In this document: one piece after another, positions 1 through 8,404 of the stretch
Numbering within the stretch: the first letter of the stretch is position 1
Layout: every line of letters starts with the position of its first letter
Assembly (NCBI GenBank): GCA_947644645.1
Contig: CANSAF010000025.1
Coordinates: 1-36,063 of the forward strand
Length of the DNA: 36,063 nt
Origin: an uncultured Sporosarcina sp.
Lineage (GTDB): Bacteria; Bacillota; Bacilli; Bacillales_A; Planococcaceae
Reading direction: 5' to 3'
Notes under the pieces: generated by a model
What the model was told of the DNA's origin: nothing
Seen by the model: the letters and a program-made list of their open reading frames with translations, nothing else
The model's database searches: none
Made by a program: the position numbers and the translations under genes

Positions 1-1
1 A

Positions 2-1630
2 CGCCATATGGGTTCTGATTATAAAGTAACAGCTGAAGATAAAGAATATACACCACAAGAAGTTTCTGCAATGATTCTTCAATATATGAAAGGTTATGCA
101 GAAGAGTACTTAGGTGAAAAAGTAACGAAAGCAGTCATTACTGTACCAGCTTACTTCAGTGATGCACAACGTCAAGCGACAGCAGACGCTGGTAAAATTG
201 CAGGTCTTGAAGTTGAGCGTATCATTAACGAGCCAACAGCAGCAGCACTAGCATACGGGCTTGATAAAACAGATGAAGACCAAACGATTCTTGTTTACGA
301 CCTTGGGGGCGGAACATTTGACGTGTCAATCCTTGAATTAGGAGACGGTGTTTTCCAAGTACTTGCAACTGCAGGAGATAACGCATTAGGTGGAGACGAT
401 TTTGACGATGTCATCATTAACTACCTAGTAGAAGAATTCCGTAAAGAAAACGGTATTGATCTATCAAAAGATAAAATGGCAATGCAACGTTTGAAAGACG
501 GTGCTGAGAAAGCGAAGAAAGACCTTTCAGGTGTTACTTCAGCACAAATCTCTCTACCATTCATCACAGCAGGCGAAGCTGGGCCACTTCACTTAGAAGT
601 AACATTAACACGTGCGAAATTTGATGAGATCACACATCACTTAGTAGAGCGTTCAATGGTTCCAACGCGTCAAGCGATTCAAGATGCGGGTCTATCTCCA
701 TCAGAAATCGACCGTGTCATTCTTGTTGGTGGTTCAACGCGTATTCCAGCTGTTCAAGCAGCAGTTGAAAAAGAAACAGGTAAAGAAGCTTATAAAGGTG
801 TAAACCCTGACGAAGTTGTTGCAATGGGTGCAGCAGTTCAAGGTTCAATCCTTTCAGGTGATGTAACAGACGTTGTACTTCTTGACGTAACACCACTTTC
901 ACTCGGAATTGAAACAATGGGTAACGTATTTACGAAGCTAATTGAGCGTAACACGACAATTCCAACAAGTAAGTCAGAAGTATTCTCAACAGCTGCAGAT
1001 AACCAACCAGCAGTAGACATTCACGTGCTACAAGGTGAGCGTCCAATGGCAGCGGATAATAAAACACTTGGTCGTTTCCAATTAACGGATATTCCAGCAG
1101 CTCCACGTGGTGTTCCACAAATCGAAGTAACATTCGATATCGATAAAAACGGTATTGTAAATGTTAAGGCGAAAGATCTTGGCACTGGAAAAGAACAAGA
1201 TATTACAATCCAGGCAAGTTCTTCATTATCAGACGATGATATCGACCGCATGGTAAAAGAAGCGGAAGAGCATGCTGAAGAAGATAAAAAACGTAAAGAG
1301 CAAGCAGATCTTCGTAACGAAGCTGACCAATTAGTATTCCAAGCTGAAAAAACAGTGACGGATCTTGGCGAGCAAGTTTCAGAAGACGAGAAAAAACAAA
1401 TTGAAGATGCATCTGCTGAACTAAAAACAGCACTAGAGTCGGATAACTTCGATGACATTAAAGCGAAGAAAGAAGCTTTAGAGACCATCGTTCAAGCATT
1501 AGCGACAAAAGTTTATGAGCAAGCTGCACAACAAGCACAATCGGCTGAATCAGCTGAAAATGCAGGCGATGCAAACGATGATATCGTTGACGCTGAATTT
1601 GAAGAAGTAAAAGATGAAGATAAAAAATAA
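2..1630 (+). CDS. dnaK: Molecular chaperone DnaK (Hsp70), 5' end cut by window
   Basis: ATP-driven cytosolic chaperone that binds exposed hydrophobic peptides and works with DnaJ and GrpE. The frame is open from base 2, so the first ATG at base 8 is internal and roughly the first 70 residues lie outside the window. Visible Hsp70 signatures are the phosphate loop [12 protein letters not shown], the adenosine motif [10 protein letters not shown], the linker [10 protein letters not shown], and an acidic, helical lid ending in [13 protein letters not shown]. The C-terminal lid is rich in Glu, Lys, Gln and Ala as in other Bacillales. It is followed by a terminator and then dnaJ, the usual order in this group. 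Identification is certain; only the N-terminus is missing. Confidence 0.98.
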   Translation, partial: RHMGSDYKVTAEDKEYTPQEVSAMILQYMKGYAEEYLGEKVTKAVITVPAYFSDAQRQATADAGKIAGLEVERIINEPTAAALAYGLDKTDEDQTILVYDLGGGTFDVSILELGDGVFQVLATAGDNALGGDDFDDVIINYLVEEFRKENGIDLSKDKMAMQRLKDGAEKAKKDLSGVTSAQISLPFITAGEAGPLHLEVTLTRAKFDEITHHLVERSMVPTRQAIQDAGLSPSEIDRVILVGGSTRIPAVQAAVEKETGKEAYKGVNPDEVVAMGAAVQGSILSGDVTDVVLLDVTPLSLGIETMGNVFTKLIERNTTIPTSKSEVFSTAADNQPAVDIHVLQGERPMAADNKTLGRFQLTDIPAAPRGVPQIEVTFDIDKNGIVNVKAKDLGTGKEQDITIQASSSLSDDDIDRMVKEAEEHAEEDKKRKEQADLRNEADQLVFQAEKTVTDLGEQVSEDEKKQIEDASAELKTALESDNFDDIKAKKEALETIVQALATKVYEQAAQQAQSAESAENAGDANDDIVDAEFEEVKDEDKK

Positions 1631-1650
1631 TTGACCAACTTGTTGGCGGA

Positions 1651-1687
1651 AAAGTCAAAGTCCGATATTCCGGCTTTGACTTTTTTC
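1651..1687 (+). terminator. Rho-independent terminator after dnaK
   Basis: An inverted repeat GTCAAAG / CTTTGAC, extended by CCG/CGG with a bulge, is followed directly by six T residues and TCTG. It lies 20 bases past the dnaK stop, so dnaJ may be partly transcribed from its own promoter or by read-through. Confidence 0.85.
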
Positions 1688-1791
1688 TGTTGGTAGTATG
1701 CAATTTATGGATAAAAGCGTATCAATATCCATATACATTTTTTATGATACAATGAGCAACAGGTAAATGTTTTGGGAGAGTGAGAAGAGCA

Positions 1792-2913
1792 ATGAGTAAA
1801 CGAGATTATTATGATGTGCTAGGTGTGCCAAAATCGGCATCAAAAGATGATATTCGAAAAGCGTATCGAAAGCTTTCAAAAAAATATCACCCAGATTTAA
1901 ACAAAGAAGCAGATGCAGAAGCGAAATTTAAAGAAGCGACGGAAGCATATGAAGTATTAAGTGATGAAGGTAAAAAAGCAAATTATGACCAATTCGGGCA
2001 TGCAGGTCCAAACCAAGGATTTGGTGGCGGTGGCTTCGGTGGAGGCGGCGGATTTGGTTTCGAAGATATCTTCAGTAGTTTCTTCGGTGGCGGTGGCAGA
2101 AGGCAAGATCCAAACGCACCGAGACAAGGAAATGATTTACAGTATACAATGACAATTGACTTTATGGAAGCTGTTTTTGGTAAAGAAACAGAAATTAAAA
2201 TTCCAAAAGAAGAAGAATGTGATACATGTCATGGATCAGGTGCGAAAAAAGGTACGTCTCCAATCACTTGTACGCATTGTAATGGTACAGGTGAAATTAG
2301 TGTGACACAAGATACACCGCTTGGTCGTATGGTAAATCGTAGAGCATGTCATCACTGCGGAGGAACTGGAAAAATCATCCCTGAAAAATGTGGCACATGT
2401 CATGGTGATGGCACAGTGAAGAAAACGTCAACAATCAAAGTGACGATTCCTGAAGGGGTTGACGATGGTCAGCAATTACGCGTGTCAGGTCAAGGAGAAC
2501 CAGGTAGAAACGGTGGACCATCAGGAGATTTATTTATCGTCTTCCGCGTGAGACCACATGAGAAGTTTATTCGCGAAGGCGATGATATTTATTTAGAATT
2601 AAATCTGTCATTCCCACAAGCAGCACTTGGTGATGAAATCGAAGTGCCAACTGTGCATGGCAATGTGAATTTAAAAGTTCCTGCAGGTACGCAAACAGGC
2701 ACACGTTTCCGTTTAAGAGGAAAAGGTGTGAAAAACGTACACGGGCGCGGCATTGGTGATCAACATGTTGTTGTAAAAGTGATGACACCGAAGAAAATGA
2801 CTGAAAAACAAAAAGAATTGATGCGTCAATTCGCCGCAATCGATGGCAATAACCCAGAAGAGTATTCTAGTTCTTTATTTGATAAAATTAAAAGCAAAAT
2901 TAAAGGCGACTGA
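1792..2913 (+). CDS. dnaJ: Chaperone DnaJ (Hsp40)
   Basis: Co-chaperone that delivers substrates to DnaK and stimulates its ATPase. From the N-terminus it has a J domain with the invariant HPD in YHPDLNK (about residue 33), a Gly/Phe-rich linker (about residues 75-105), and four zinc-binding CxxCxGxG repeats ([32 protein letters not shown]). The C-terminal peptide-binding domains follow. At 373 residues it has normal length. I use ATG 1792 (MSKRDYYD), which matches the family start. The GTG at 1780 sits directly against the GGGAG ribosome site and is too close. A TATGATACAAT stretch at 1743-1753 could be a promoter -10 region, but no good -35 is visible. prmA follows after 15 bases. Confidence 0.97.
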   Translation: MSKRDYYDVLGVPKSASKDDIRKAYRKLSKKYHPDLNKEADAEAKFKEATEAYEVLSDEGKKANYDQFGHAGPNQGFGGGGFGGGGGFGFEDIFSSFFGGGGRRQDPNAPRQGNDLQYTMTIDFMEAVFGKETEIKIPKEEECDTCHGSGAKKGTSPITCTHCNGTGEISVTQDTPLGRMVNRRACHHCGGTGKIIPEKCGTCHGDGTVKKTSTIKVTIPEGVDDGQQLRVSGQGEPGRNGGPSGDLFIVFRVRPHEKFIREGDDIYLELNLSFPQAALGDEIEVPTVHGNVNLKVPAGTQTGTRFRLRGKGVKNVHGRGIGDQHVVVKVMTPKKMTEKQKELMRQFAAIDGNNPEEYSSSLFDKIKSKIKGD

Positions 2914-2928
2914 AAGGGATGAACGAGC

Positions 2929-3876
2929 TTGAAATGGTCAGAAATCGCATTTCATACGACACATGCAGCGACTGAAGCTGTCGCAAATATATTTCATGAA
3001 GCAGGCGCAAGTGGCGTCATTATTGAAGATTCTAGAGAACCAGATCTTGAGCGTGAAAATGTCTTCGGTGAAATTGTTGAGTTAAATCGCAATGATTTCC
3101 CAAAAGAAGGCGTTATCGTGAAAGCTTATTTACCAGTCAATAGTTTTTTAATCGAAACGATGAAGGATATTGAACAGTCCATCGCCGCATTACCGAGCTA
3201 CGGCTTAGATGTCGGATTAAATAAAATCCAAACTTCTGAAGTCGATGAGGAAGACTGGGCAACTGCATGGAAACAATATTATCATCCAGTAAAAATTTCA
3301 AGTCGCTTTACAATTGTGCCAACATGGGAAGAATACACACCTGTTGAGTCTGACGAACTAATTGTTGAACTAGATCCGGGCATGGCGTTTGGTACAGGTA
3401 CACACCCAACAACTGTTATGTGTATGCAAGCACTTGAAAAGTATATTCAAAAAGACGATGAAGTCGTTGATGTTGGAACGGGTTCTGGCGTTTTGGCGAT
3501 TGGTGCGGCGATGCTTGGCGCAAAAAGTGTCCATGCACTTGATTTAGATGAAGTTGCAGTTGTTGCCGCCAAAGAAAATATCGCATTAAATCAAGTGAGT
3601 GACGTTGTAACTGTAACACAAGGAAATTTACTAGATTCCATTCATACAACGCCAAATGTTATTGTAGCAAATATTTTAGCGGATATTATTATGTCGTTTT
3701 CAGCAGATGCCTCAAAACTTTTACCAAAAGACGGCTTGTTTATCGTCTCGGGCATTATTGAAGAAAAACGGGACGAAGTGAAAGAAGATTTAATCGCAAA
3801 AGGCTTTGAAATTATTGAAGCTGTGCTAATGGAAGACTGGGTTGCACTGATCGCGAAGAAAACGGGTGTATTGTAA
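2929..3876 (+). CDS. prmA: Ribosomal protein L11 methyltransferase
   Basis: S-adenosylmethionine-dependent enzyme that trimethylates ribosomal protein L11. The N-terminal recognition domain begins MKWSEIAFHTTHAATEAV, very like other Bacillales PrmA proteins. The C-terminal Rossmann methyltransferase domain shows DPGMAFGTGTHPTT, the SAM loop DVGTGSGVLAIGA (about residues 180-192), and the catalytic-domain motif NILADII. The start is TTG at 2929, supported by the GAAAGGGA ribosome site nine bases upstream and by alignment to the family N-terminus. It is 315 residues, the usual length. It lies 15 bases after dnaJ and one base before rsmE, so it is probably cotranscribed with both. Confidence 0.96.
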   Translation: MKWSEIAFHTTHAATEAVANIFHEAGASGVIIEDSREPDLERENVFGEIVELNRNDFPKEGVIVKAYLPVNSFLIETMKDIEQSIAALPSYGLDVGLNKIQTSEVDEEDWATAWKQYYHPVKISSRFTIVPTWEEYTPVESDELIVELDPGMAFGTGTHPTTVMCMQALEKYIQKDDEVVDVGTGSGVLAIGAAMLGAKSVHALDLDEVAVVAAKENIALNQVSDVVTVTQGNLLDSIHTTPNVIVANILADIIMSFSADASKLLPKDGLFIVSGIIEEKRDEVKEDLIAKGFEIIEAVLMEDWVALIAKKTGVL

Positions 3877-3877
3877 G

Positions 3878-4618
3878 ATGCAACGTTATTTTTCAGATGA
3901 ACCTTTCTCTGTAGAAGGCGAAGCGGTTTTACAAGGTGAAGATTATAAACATATCGTGCAAGTTATGCGCATGAAAGTAGAAGACCAAGTGATTGTCGTC
4001 GCAAAAGGTGAGGCTTTTGTGACGATGATTACAGAAATTTCATCAGATACTGTTTATGTGAAAAAAGAAGGCGAGGCGCTTCCTACTAATGAGTTACCTG
4101 TTCAAGTGACGATTGTAAGTGGTTTAGCAAAAGGTGATAAACATGATTTAATCGTCCAAAAAGGAACAGAACTTGGCGTTTCGGAAGTGATTCTTTTTAA
4201 AGCAGAACGTTCAATTGTGAAATGGGACGATAAAAAAGGTTTTAAAAAGATTGAAAGACTACAAAAAATCGCTCATCAAGCTGCAGAACAATGTCATAGA
4301 ACAGTCATTCCTAAAGTGAATGAACCAATGACAGTAAAGCAATTGATTGAAGCGAGCGTGCATTATGATATTTGTTTATTTGCAGATGAAGAAGCTGCGA
4401 AAATAGACAATCGACCGCGTTTAATGGATCGTGTCCAAGAGTTTAAAATGGGAGATAAAGTGCTTGTGGTCTTTGGTCCAGAAGGCGGATTATCAAGAAC
4501 CGAAGCCGAAAGTTTACAAGCCGCAAACTTTTTACCTGTTGCACTCGGTCCGCGTATTTTAAGAACGGAAACAGCGCCGCTTTATTTCTTATCTGCGGTT
4601 TCTTATGCATTTGAATAA
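3878..4618 (+). CDS. rsmE: 16S rRNA (uracil-1498-N3)-methyltransferase
   Basis: SPOUT-class methyltransferase that makes m3U1498 in the decoding centre of 16S rRNA. The ATG at 3878, one base after the prmA stop, gives MQRYFSDEPF, a typical family start; an upstream GTG-type extension overlaps prmA and is unlikely. The N-terminal PUA-like domain precedes the trefoil-knot domain, whose SAM-binding loops are VFGPEGGLS and LGPRILRTETAP near the C-terminus. It has 246 residues, the normal length. It ends the host operon and is followed by a terminator. Confidence 0.96.
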   Translation: MQRYFSDEPFSVEGEAVLQGEDYKHIVQVMRMKVEDQVIVVAKGEAFVTMITEISSDTVYVKKEGEALPTNELPVQVTIVSGLAKGDKHDLIVQKGTELGVSEVILFKAERSIVKWDDKKGFKKIERLQKIAHQAAEQCHRTVIPKVNEPMTVKQLIEASVHYDICLFADEEAAKIDNRPRLMDRVQEFKMGDKVLVVFGPEGGLSRTEAESLQAANFLPVALGPRILRTETAPLYFLSAVSYAFE

Positions 4619-4629
4619 CAAATTGTCTA

Positions 4630-4657
4630 CCCCCGAAAAGTCTTTCGGGGGTTCTTT
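4630..4657 (+). terminator. Terminator after rsmE
   Basis: A perfect nine-base stem, CCCCCGAAA with TTTCGGGGG, has a four-base loop and is followed by TTCTTTG. It lies 11 bases beyond the rsmE stop, so mtaB downstream is likely to have its own promoter. Confidence 0.85.
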
Positions 4658-4784
4658 GTCAATTGACGTTGGTGAAGAATTTAAATCGAGAATCATTTAT
4701 TACTTAAAGTCAGCTCAGAGCTAATTTGTGGTCTGCTTTTTTAGTAGTCTAGTTTAAATAAACGGTTACATTCGCTTCATATGG

Positions 4785-4866
4785 ACACTTCCGCGGGGAT
4801 AGGTTCAATCTCCTCGTCGCTACGTCCCCGGGGGGGATTTGAGCTCACGCTTTTAAAGGACATGTT
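4785..4866. repeat. Degraded GC-rich intergenic repeat of Bacillales type
   Basis: This stretch contains TTCCGCGGGGATAGG, CTCCTCGTCGCTACG, CCCCGGGGGGG and a CACGCTTTT tail in the order seen in a small palindromic repeat that I remember from many Bacillales chromosomes. It is far more GC-rich than the AT-rich flanks. Several positions break the dyad, so it looks like an old, decaying copy. No reading frame crosses it. The assignment rests on memory of the repeat, not on a search. Confidence 0.5.
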
Positions 4867-4972
4867 CCAAAAGATGAATGGGTTGAAATTGCTATGCTCA
4901 CTGTATTGATTTATGTTATGATAAGGTGATAAATAAGAGCTTTGATTGTACGGTATGAAAGGATGAAATGAA

Positions 4973-5095
4973 ATGAGTCATGAGCTTGCGAAAACGGTGA
5001 GCTTTCACACTTTGGGTTGTGGGTGTGTACACATAAATATGATTTCGTCCGAATGCATTAATACCAAGGGTTTAGGCGCTTGGCAAAATCCATAA
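4973..5095 (+). pseudogene. mtaB: mtaB 5' fragment fused to phage DNA (split by prophage)
   Basis: MtaB (YqeV) is the radical-SAM tRNA methylthiotransferase that converts t6A37 to ms2t6A37. In Bacillus it follows rsmE, and the protein begins with a short lead into FHTLGCKVN. Here ATG 4973 opens MSHELAKTVSFHTLGC, which matches that start. After the TGT cysteine codon at 5018-5020 the expected KVN sequence is replaced by an unrelated tail of 24 codons ending at 5095. A plausible extended -10 (TGTTATGAT) is at 4914-4922 and a weak AAAGG ribosome site precedes the ATG. The cysteine is the first of three expected iron-sulfur ligands, so this fragment cannot be active. The rest of the gene should lie beyond the right end of the prophage. 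Confidence 0.85.
5003..5035. other. Predicted attL (mtaB / prophage junction)
   Basis: Homology to mtaB holds through TTTCACACTTTGGGTTGT (to 5020) and then stops. The serine integrase gene ends only about 100 bases to the right, the usual arrangement for this integrase class. Serine integrases cross over at a two-base core inside short imperfect dyads, so the exact crossover cannot be fixed without attR or an empty site. It is most likely within 5015-5024. The phage side carries GTGTGTACAC. Confidence 0.7.
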
Positions 5096-5132
5096 AAAAC
5101 TCACTTGAAAGGGGAAATTCAAGTGAGTTTTT
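5094..5132 (-). terminator. Terminator of the integrase operon
   Basis: A long perfect stem (AAAAAACTCACTTGAA with TTCAAGTGAGTTTTT) has a T-run on both sides, so it can work in both directions. It overlaps the integrase stop codon at 5119-5121 and stops leftward transcription before the attL junction and mtaB. Confidence 0.85.
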
Positions 5133-7029
5133 CGTTTAAATGGTATCGAATCGAGACCGATTGACCTGTTTTGCCAATCAGCTGACGCTTTATTAAATCA
5201 TTTAAAAGTGTGTAAATTTCGTGCTTTGACATGTTGAATTGTTTCTGGATATCAGCACGGCTACAAGCGCCATTTTCTCGCAAATAACTGAGCACCACTT
5301 CTTCATAATTTTTGTATTGCATTTTGCTTGGGGCAGTCGATTTACTATCTAGCAATGATTTATAAGTGAAGTGATGTGTAATCCCGTTTTTGAACGTAAT
5401 TGACTGTATGCGCTTGTCTATGACAATAATCTTATCAATAATCGTATGGATGAAATCAGATAACATTTCTCGTCCTATTGATTCAGACAAAGCACGATGA
5501 TCTACATTTCGAGCCTGTTGCATTTCCTTGGTAATTAAAAAATACTCGGCATGATCAATAAATGCATCGCTAGTATCTTCCACGTTTTTATCTTTCATTT
5601 CATTCAGCGTAACTTCAATGTCTTCCAATCGTTTTCGTAGGTCGCGCTTTTTAAAAACATAATCCTTCTGACTGATTCCCTCATCGCCAAATAAATACAA
5701 ATCTTCTAAACGCATTAAAGCTGTTTCAAATTTCTTTTTCTCGCGTTGAAGCTGTTCAGTTTCCAAGTCTACAATTACGGTCTCGTTATTTTCTTCTAGT
5801 GAATACGTTTCACTGTACATGCTACTCGTAAGCGCAAAACGCGTTTCTTGCAGCGATTCATCGTCTATGCCAATTACATCGACAAAAGCATTTCCACGAA
5901 GTAAGGCGCGTTGCATATCGCGTACAGAGTGTCTTGGTGTAATTCTTTCTTGTAATCTAATTAAATTCGAAACATAATTAAAAACAAATGGACCGATTAT
6001 GAGATCACTGACATAGTTACTACATCGTTTTGCGCCTCCAGATGTGATACAAGTATAACGAGAAGGGCGATAGCCATCTTTTCTAGCTGTATCTAATCCA
6101 GCAGATAAAACTGCATTGCAATTTCCACAATAAATGATTTTGGAAAAGATATGTTTATGAATATCAGCCCGTTGTACATCTGTTAAACCGCGATAATTAT
6201 CCGTAAGCAATTTATTCACGCGATTAAATTGTTCTTTTTCTATAATCGCTGGGTGATTGTCTTCAACAATAACCCATTCATCTTTATTCTTTAATCGACG
6301 ACTACCATCGCTTTCACGCATATTATAACGATACGTCCCAATATAAAATGGATTGCGGAGTATGTCCCTTACTGTTTTGGCAGTCCATAAACCTCCACGC
6401 TTTGTTTTAACATGTGTTTCATTCAAACGATAGGCAACCTTGATAGTCGAACGTAACTGCTCATATAAATCGTATACAAGCCTCACAACATCAGCTTCTT
6501 TTTCGTCTACAACAGGGAATTTCTCTTCTTCGCTCCATACAAAACCAATTGGAACCGTTGCGCCGTTCCATAAGCCTTTTTCAGCACGAGAAAGCATAAT
6601 CGAAAAGACACGTTCTGCTGTTATTTTTCTTTCAAGTTCAGCAAAAACAAGAATGATTTTGAGCATTGCTTCACCCATTGCACTCGAAGTATCAAATTGT
6701 TCATTTTTTGATACAAAGGTTACGTTATAATCCTTCAATTCCTCATACATCTCGGAAAAGTCTTTTAAATTACGGGATATTCTATCAATCTTCCAAACAA
6801 CTAAATGCGTAAACTCACCATTTCTGATACGTTTCATCATTTCTTGATACTTTGGCCGATCTGTATTCTTAGCGGAATATCCAGCGTCTTCAAATATCTC
6901 AACATCTTCAATGTTTAACGCGTACTTTGCATAATTAATAAGTTCCTGACGTTGAAAGGGGAGGGAGTCTTTATCGACTTGATGTAATGTACTTACTCGT
7001 ACATAAAGCGCGGCTTTCTTTCTAACCAA
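5119..7029 (-). CDS. Large serine integrase
   Basis: Site-specific recombinase that inserts and excises the phage. The N-terminal catalytic domain begins KKAALYVRVSTLHQ with the nucleophilic serine in YVRVS. It continues with the dimer-helix arginine region HLVVWKIDRISRN, followed by a recombinase domain (about residues 160-290). A zinc ribbon has cysteine pairs in IIYCGNCNAVL and YTCITSGGAKRC. A coiled-coil (about residues 430-480) follows. The last 70 residues (YLRENGACSRADIQKQ onward) look like an extra winged helix, not usual for the family. I choose TTG 7029 because AAAGGAG lies eight bases upstream; the GTG at 7038 abuts that site. It directly follows the metallopeptidase gene with one intervening base, so both share a transcript. 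Confidence 0.93.
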   Translation of the reverse strand: MVRKKAALYVRVSTLHQVDKDSLPFQRQELINYAKYALNIEDVEIFEDAGYSAKNTDRPKYQEMMKRIRNGEFTHLVVWKIDRISRNLKDFSEMYEELKDYNVTFVSKNEQFDTSSAMGEAMLKIILVFAELERKITAERVFSIMLSRAEKGLWNGATVPIGFVWSEEEKFPVVDEKEADVVRLVYDLYEQLRSTIKVAYRLNETHVKTKRGGLWTAKTVRDILRNPFYIGTYRYNMRESDGSRRLKNKDEWVIVEDNHPAIIEKEQFNRVNKLLTDNYRGLTDVQRADIHKHIFSKIIYCGNCNAVLSAGLDTARKDGYRPSRYTCITSGGAKRCSNYVSDLIIGPFVFNYVSNLIRLQERITPRHSVRDMQRALLRGNAFVDVIGIDDESLQETRFALTSSMYSETYSLEENNETVIVDLETEQLQREKKKFETALMRLEDLYLFGDEGISQKDYVFKKRDLRKRLEDIEVTLNEMKDKNVEDTSDAFIDHAEYFLITKEMQQARNVDHRALSESIGREMLSDFIHTIIDKIIVIDKRIQSITFKNGITHHFTYKSLLDSKSTAPSKMQYKNYEEVVLSYLRENGACSRADIQKQFNMSKHEIYTLLNDLIKRQLIGKTGQSVSIRYHLNEKLT

Positions 7030-7030
7030 T

Positions 7031-7525
7031 TTATACACTCCTTTGTAATAATTTTAAAGATTGATACTGCAAAATTCTTTGATGGTATAGACTTAAGCGT
7101 TTGCACGCAAATTCTACTGTAACGCCAAATAAATCACTGATTATGTACGGATCTAACTGATTTGGTTGTAGATTCTGCAGCATGAATGTTGGAATACAAA
7201 AATGTAATGCAAATAAATTCGCTTTCCACTCTTGATAAAGGCGATAATCAGGATGCATATGCTGCTGATTCGCTGCATGTAGAAAAACATGTCCTAATTC
7301 GTGCCCGAACTCTTCGAATTGTTTGGAAGCCGTTAAATGGTCATTAAGGAAGATGTAATATTTCCTTTCAAATAAAATGACTTGGCTATTTGTGCAGATT
7401 GAATGGATGCCGATATTTAAGGTATCAGCAATTGAGTTTAGACTTAGCTGTTGAGGCTCTTGAATATTTAGTTTGAGATAAATATTTTGAATGAAATCTT
7501 CTAAATGGGTATATGTGTACAATGA
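7031..7525 (-). CDS. ImmA/IrrE-family metallopeptidase
   Basis: Zinc protease of the family that cleaves phage and ICE repressors (ImmA of ICEBs1). The HELGHVFLH segment carries the HExxH zinc motif about residue 92, followed by a helical domain. The family is about 120-200 residues, and this one is about 164. A TTG at 7525 is preferred because AGGTGG lies eight bases upstream; the GTG at 7534 overlaps that ribosome site. It lies upstream of the integrase in one operon behind a promoter with a LexA-like box (7540-7553). Its likely target is the XRE repressor encoded at 10884-11231. In characterised cases the two genes are adjacent, but here about 3.3 kb of accessory genes separate them. The function is inferred from family and context. 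Confidence 0.85.
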   Translation of the reverse strand, partial: SLYTYTHLEDFIQNIYLKLNIQEPQQLSLNSIADTLNIGIHSICTNSQVILFERKYYIFLNDHLTASKQFEEFGHELGHVFLHAANQQHMHPDYRLYQEWKANLFALHFCIPTFMLQNLQPNQLDPYIISDLFGVTVEFACKRLSLYHQRILQYQSLKLLQRSV

Positions 7526-7539
7526 GAACACCACCTAAT

Positions 7540-7566
7540 CGAATGTTTGTTCTTATTATAACATGG
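7540..7566 (-). promoter_or_regulatory. Leftward promoter with LexA-like box
   Basis: Read on the minus strand, TGTTATAAT (7555-7563) is an extended -10 element, followed at once by AGAACAAACATTCG. That 14-mer matches the Bacillus LexA box (CGAAC-N4-GTTCG) in spacing and at most conserved positions, with mismatches at one base in each outer arm. Its position just past the -10 would block transcription of the metallopeptidase and integrase genes. No convincing -35 is visible. Confidence 0.5.
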
Positions 7567-7798
7567 AGAAAATATTATGGTAGCTATAAACTAGTAGGTG
7601 CAAGGTTATAAATTCATTTGTTAACTTGATGATATGATACGTAAGGATTGCTAATTTCCGAAAAAATTTATATAGGATTTACCATTGGAGATAAACATAC
7701 AGGGAGTTTTAATAAAAGGAAATAAAAGTTGCTAACATCTCTTATTTCCTAAGTATTTTTGAGTAAAAAAGCAGGGGTTATGTTAATGCAGATTTTAT
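7567..7798. other. AT-rich intergenic stretch with weak terminator
   Basis: No credible gene. The only structure seen is AGGAAATAA (7717-7725) pairing with TTATTTCCT (7742-7750) around a 16-base loop. In the leftward direction it is followed by a T/A-rich run, so it may end the cassette transcript. Confidence 0.35.
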
Positions 7799-8404
7799 TT
7801 AATCTTGCAAAGTTAATTCATTAATGTTTCTCTCAAGTAATATGATTGTTTGATCTAAAAAATCACATAAATTCTCTAATTCTGTTTCAATATTTTCAAA
7901 TCTACTACCTTTCATGTGAACTTTTAATAGGTTAGTAGTAGTTACAGTGTTGAGAATAGAAATTAAATCCTCGTCAGATAATTTAGAGCTAATTTGTGGT
8001 GAACTATTAGACCAGGAAACCGTACTTAACTGTTCAACGATTTCAAGATTTTGTTGATTGATGATATCATCTTTAAATTCAATAATTAAATTTTTATTAT
8101 AATTAAATTCAGATTTCAGTAATTTTAAGTGGGATATTACGTTATAATTTAAGGCTATTTCTTCATTTTTCATGGTACTGCTTATTTGAGTTTTAGCTAC
8201 TATAAACGCGACTAGTCCGCCAATTACCCCCCCACTAATATTTCCAAGGGCACCAACAATCGCTATGATTTTATCGTCTGCATTCAAAAGGTGAGTGATA
8301 ATCATATATATAATAAAGCCGATAAATAATGCTGAGATTAGGACAGAAATTATAATACCTGATAATTGTTTTATTGAGAGTTTAATTTCTTTGTTATTTC
8401 CCAT
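7799..8404 (-). CDS. Two-helix membrane protein, last gene of leftward cassette
   Basis: Not recognised. After a short basic N-terminus it has two strongly hydrophobic helices, about residues 13-38 (IIISVLISALFIGFIIYMII) and 45-70 (IIAIVGALGNISGGVIGGLV). A soluble, charged and helical region of about 130 residues with coiled-coil character follows. The protein would thus be a small membrane anchor with a cytosolic helical domain. Its ATG lies inside the last codons of the preceding gene (11-base overlap), implying translational coupling. Genes of this shape often encode superinfection exclusion proteins or membrane effectors of abortive infection, but that is inference from architecture and place only. 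Confidence 0.7.
   Translation of the reverse strand: MGNNKEIKLSIKQLSGIIISVLISALFIGFIIYMIITHLLNADDKIIAIVGALGNISGGVIGGLVAFIVAKTQISSTMKNEEIALNYNVISHLKLLKSEFNYNKNLIIEFKDDIINQQNLEIVEQLSTVSWSNSSPQISSKLSDEDLISILNTVTTTNLLKVHMKGSRFENIETELENLCDFLDQTIILLERNINELTLQD

Noticed and set aside
1021-1488. 155-codon leftward frame inside dnaK
   Set aside because: Serine-rich antisense shadow of a highly conserved gene, without a ribosome site or natural composition.
4660-4972. A gene between rsmE and mtaB
   Set aside because: All frames are broken; the stretch holds only a decayed repeat and promoter-like sequence.
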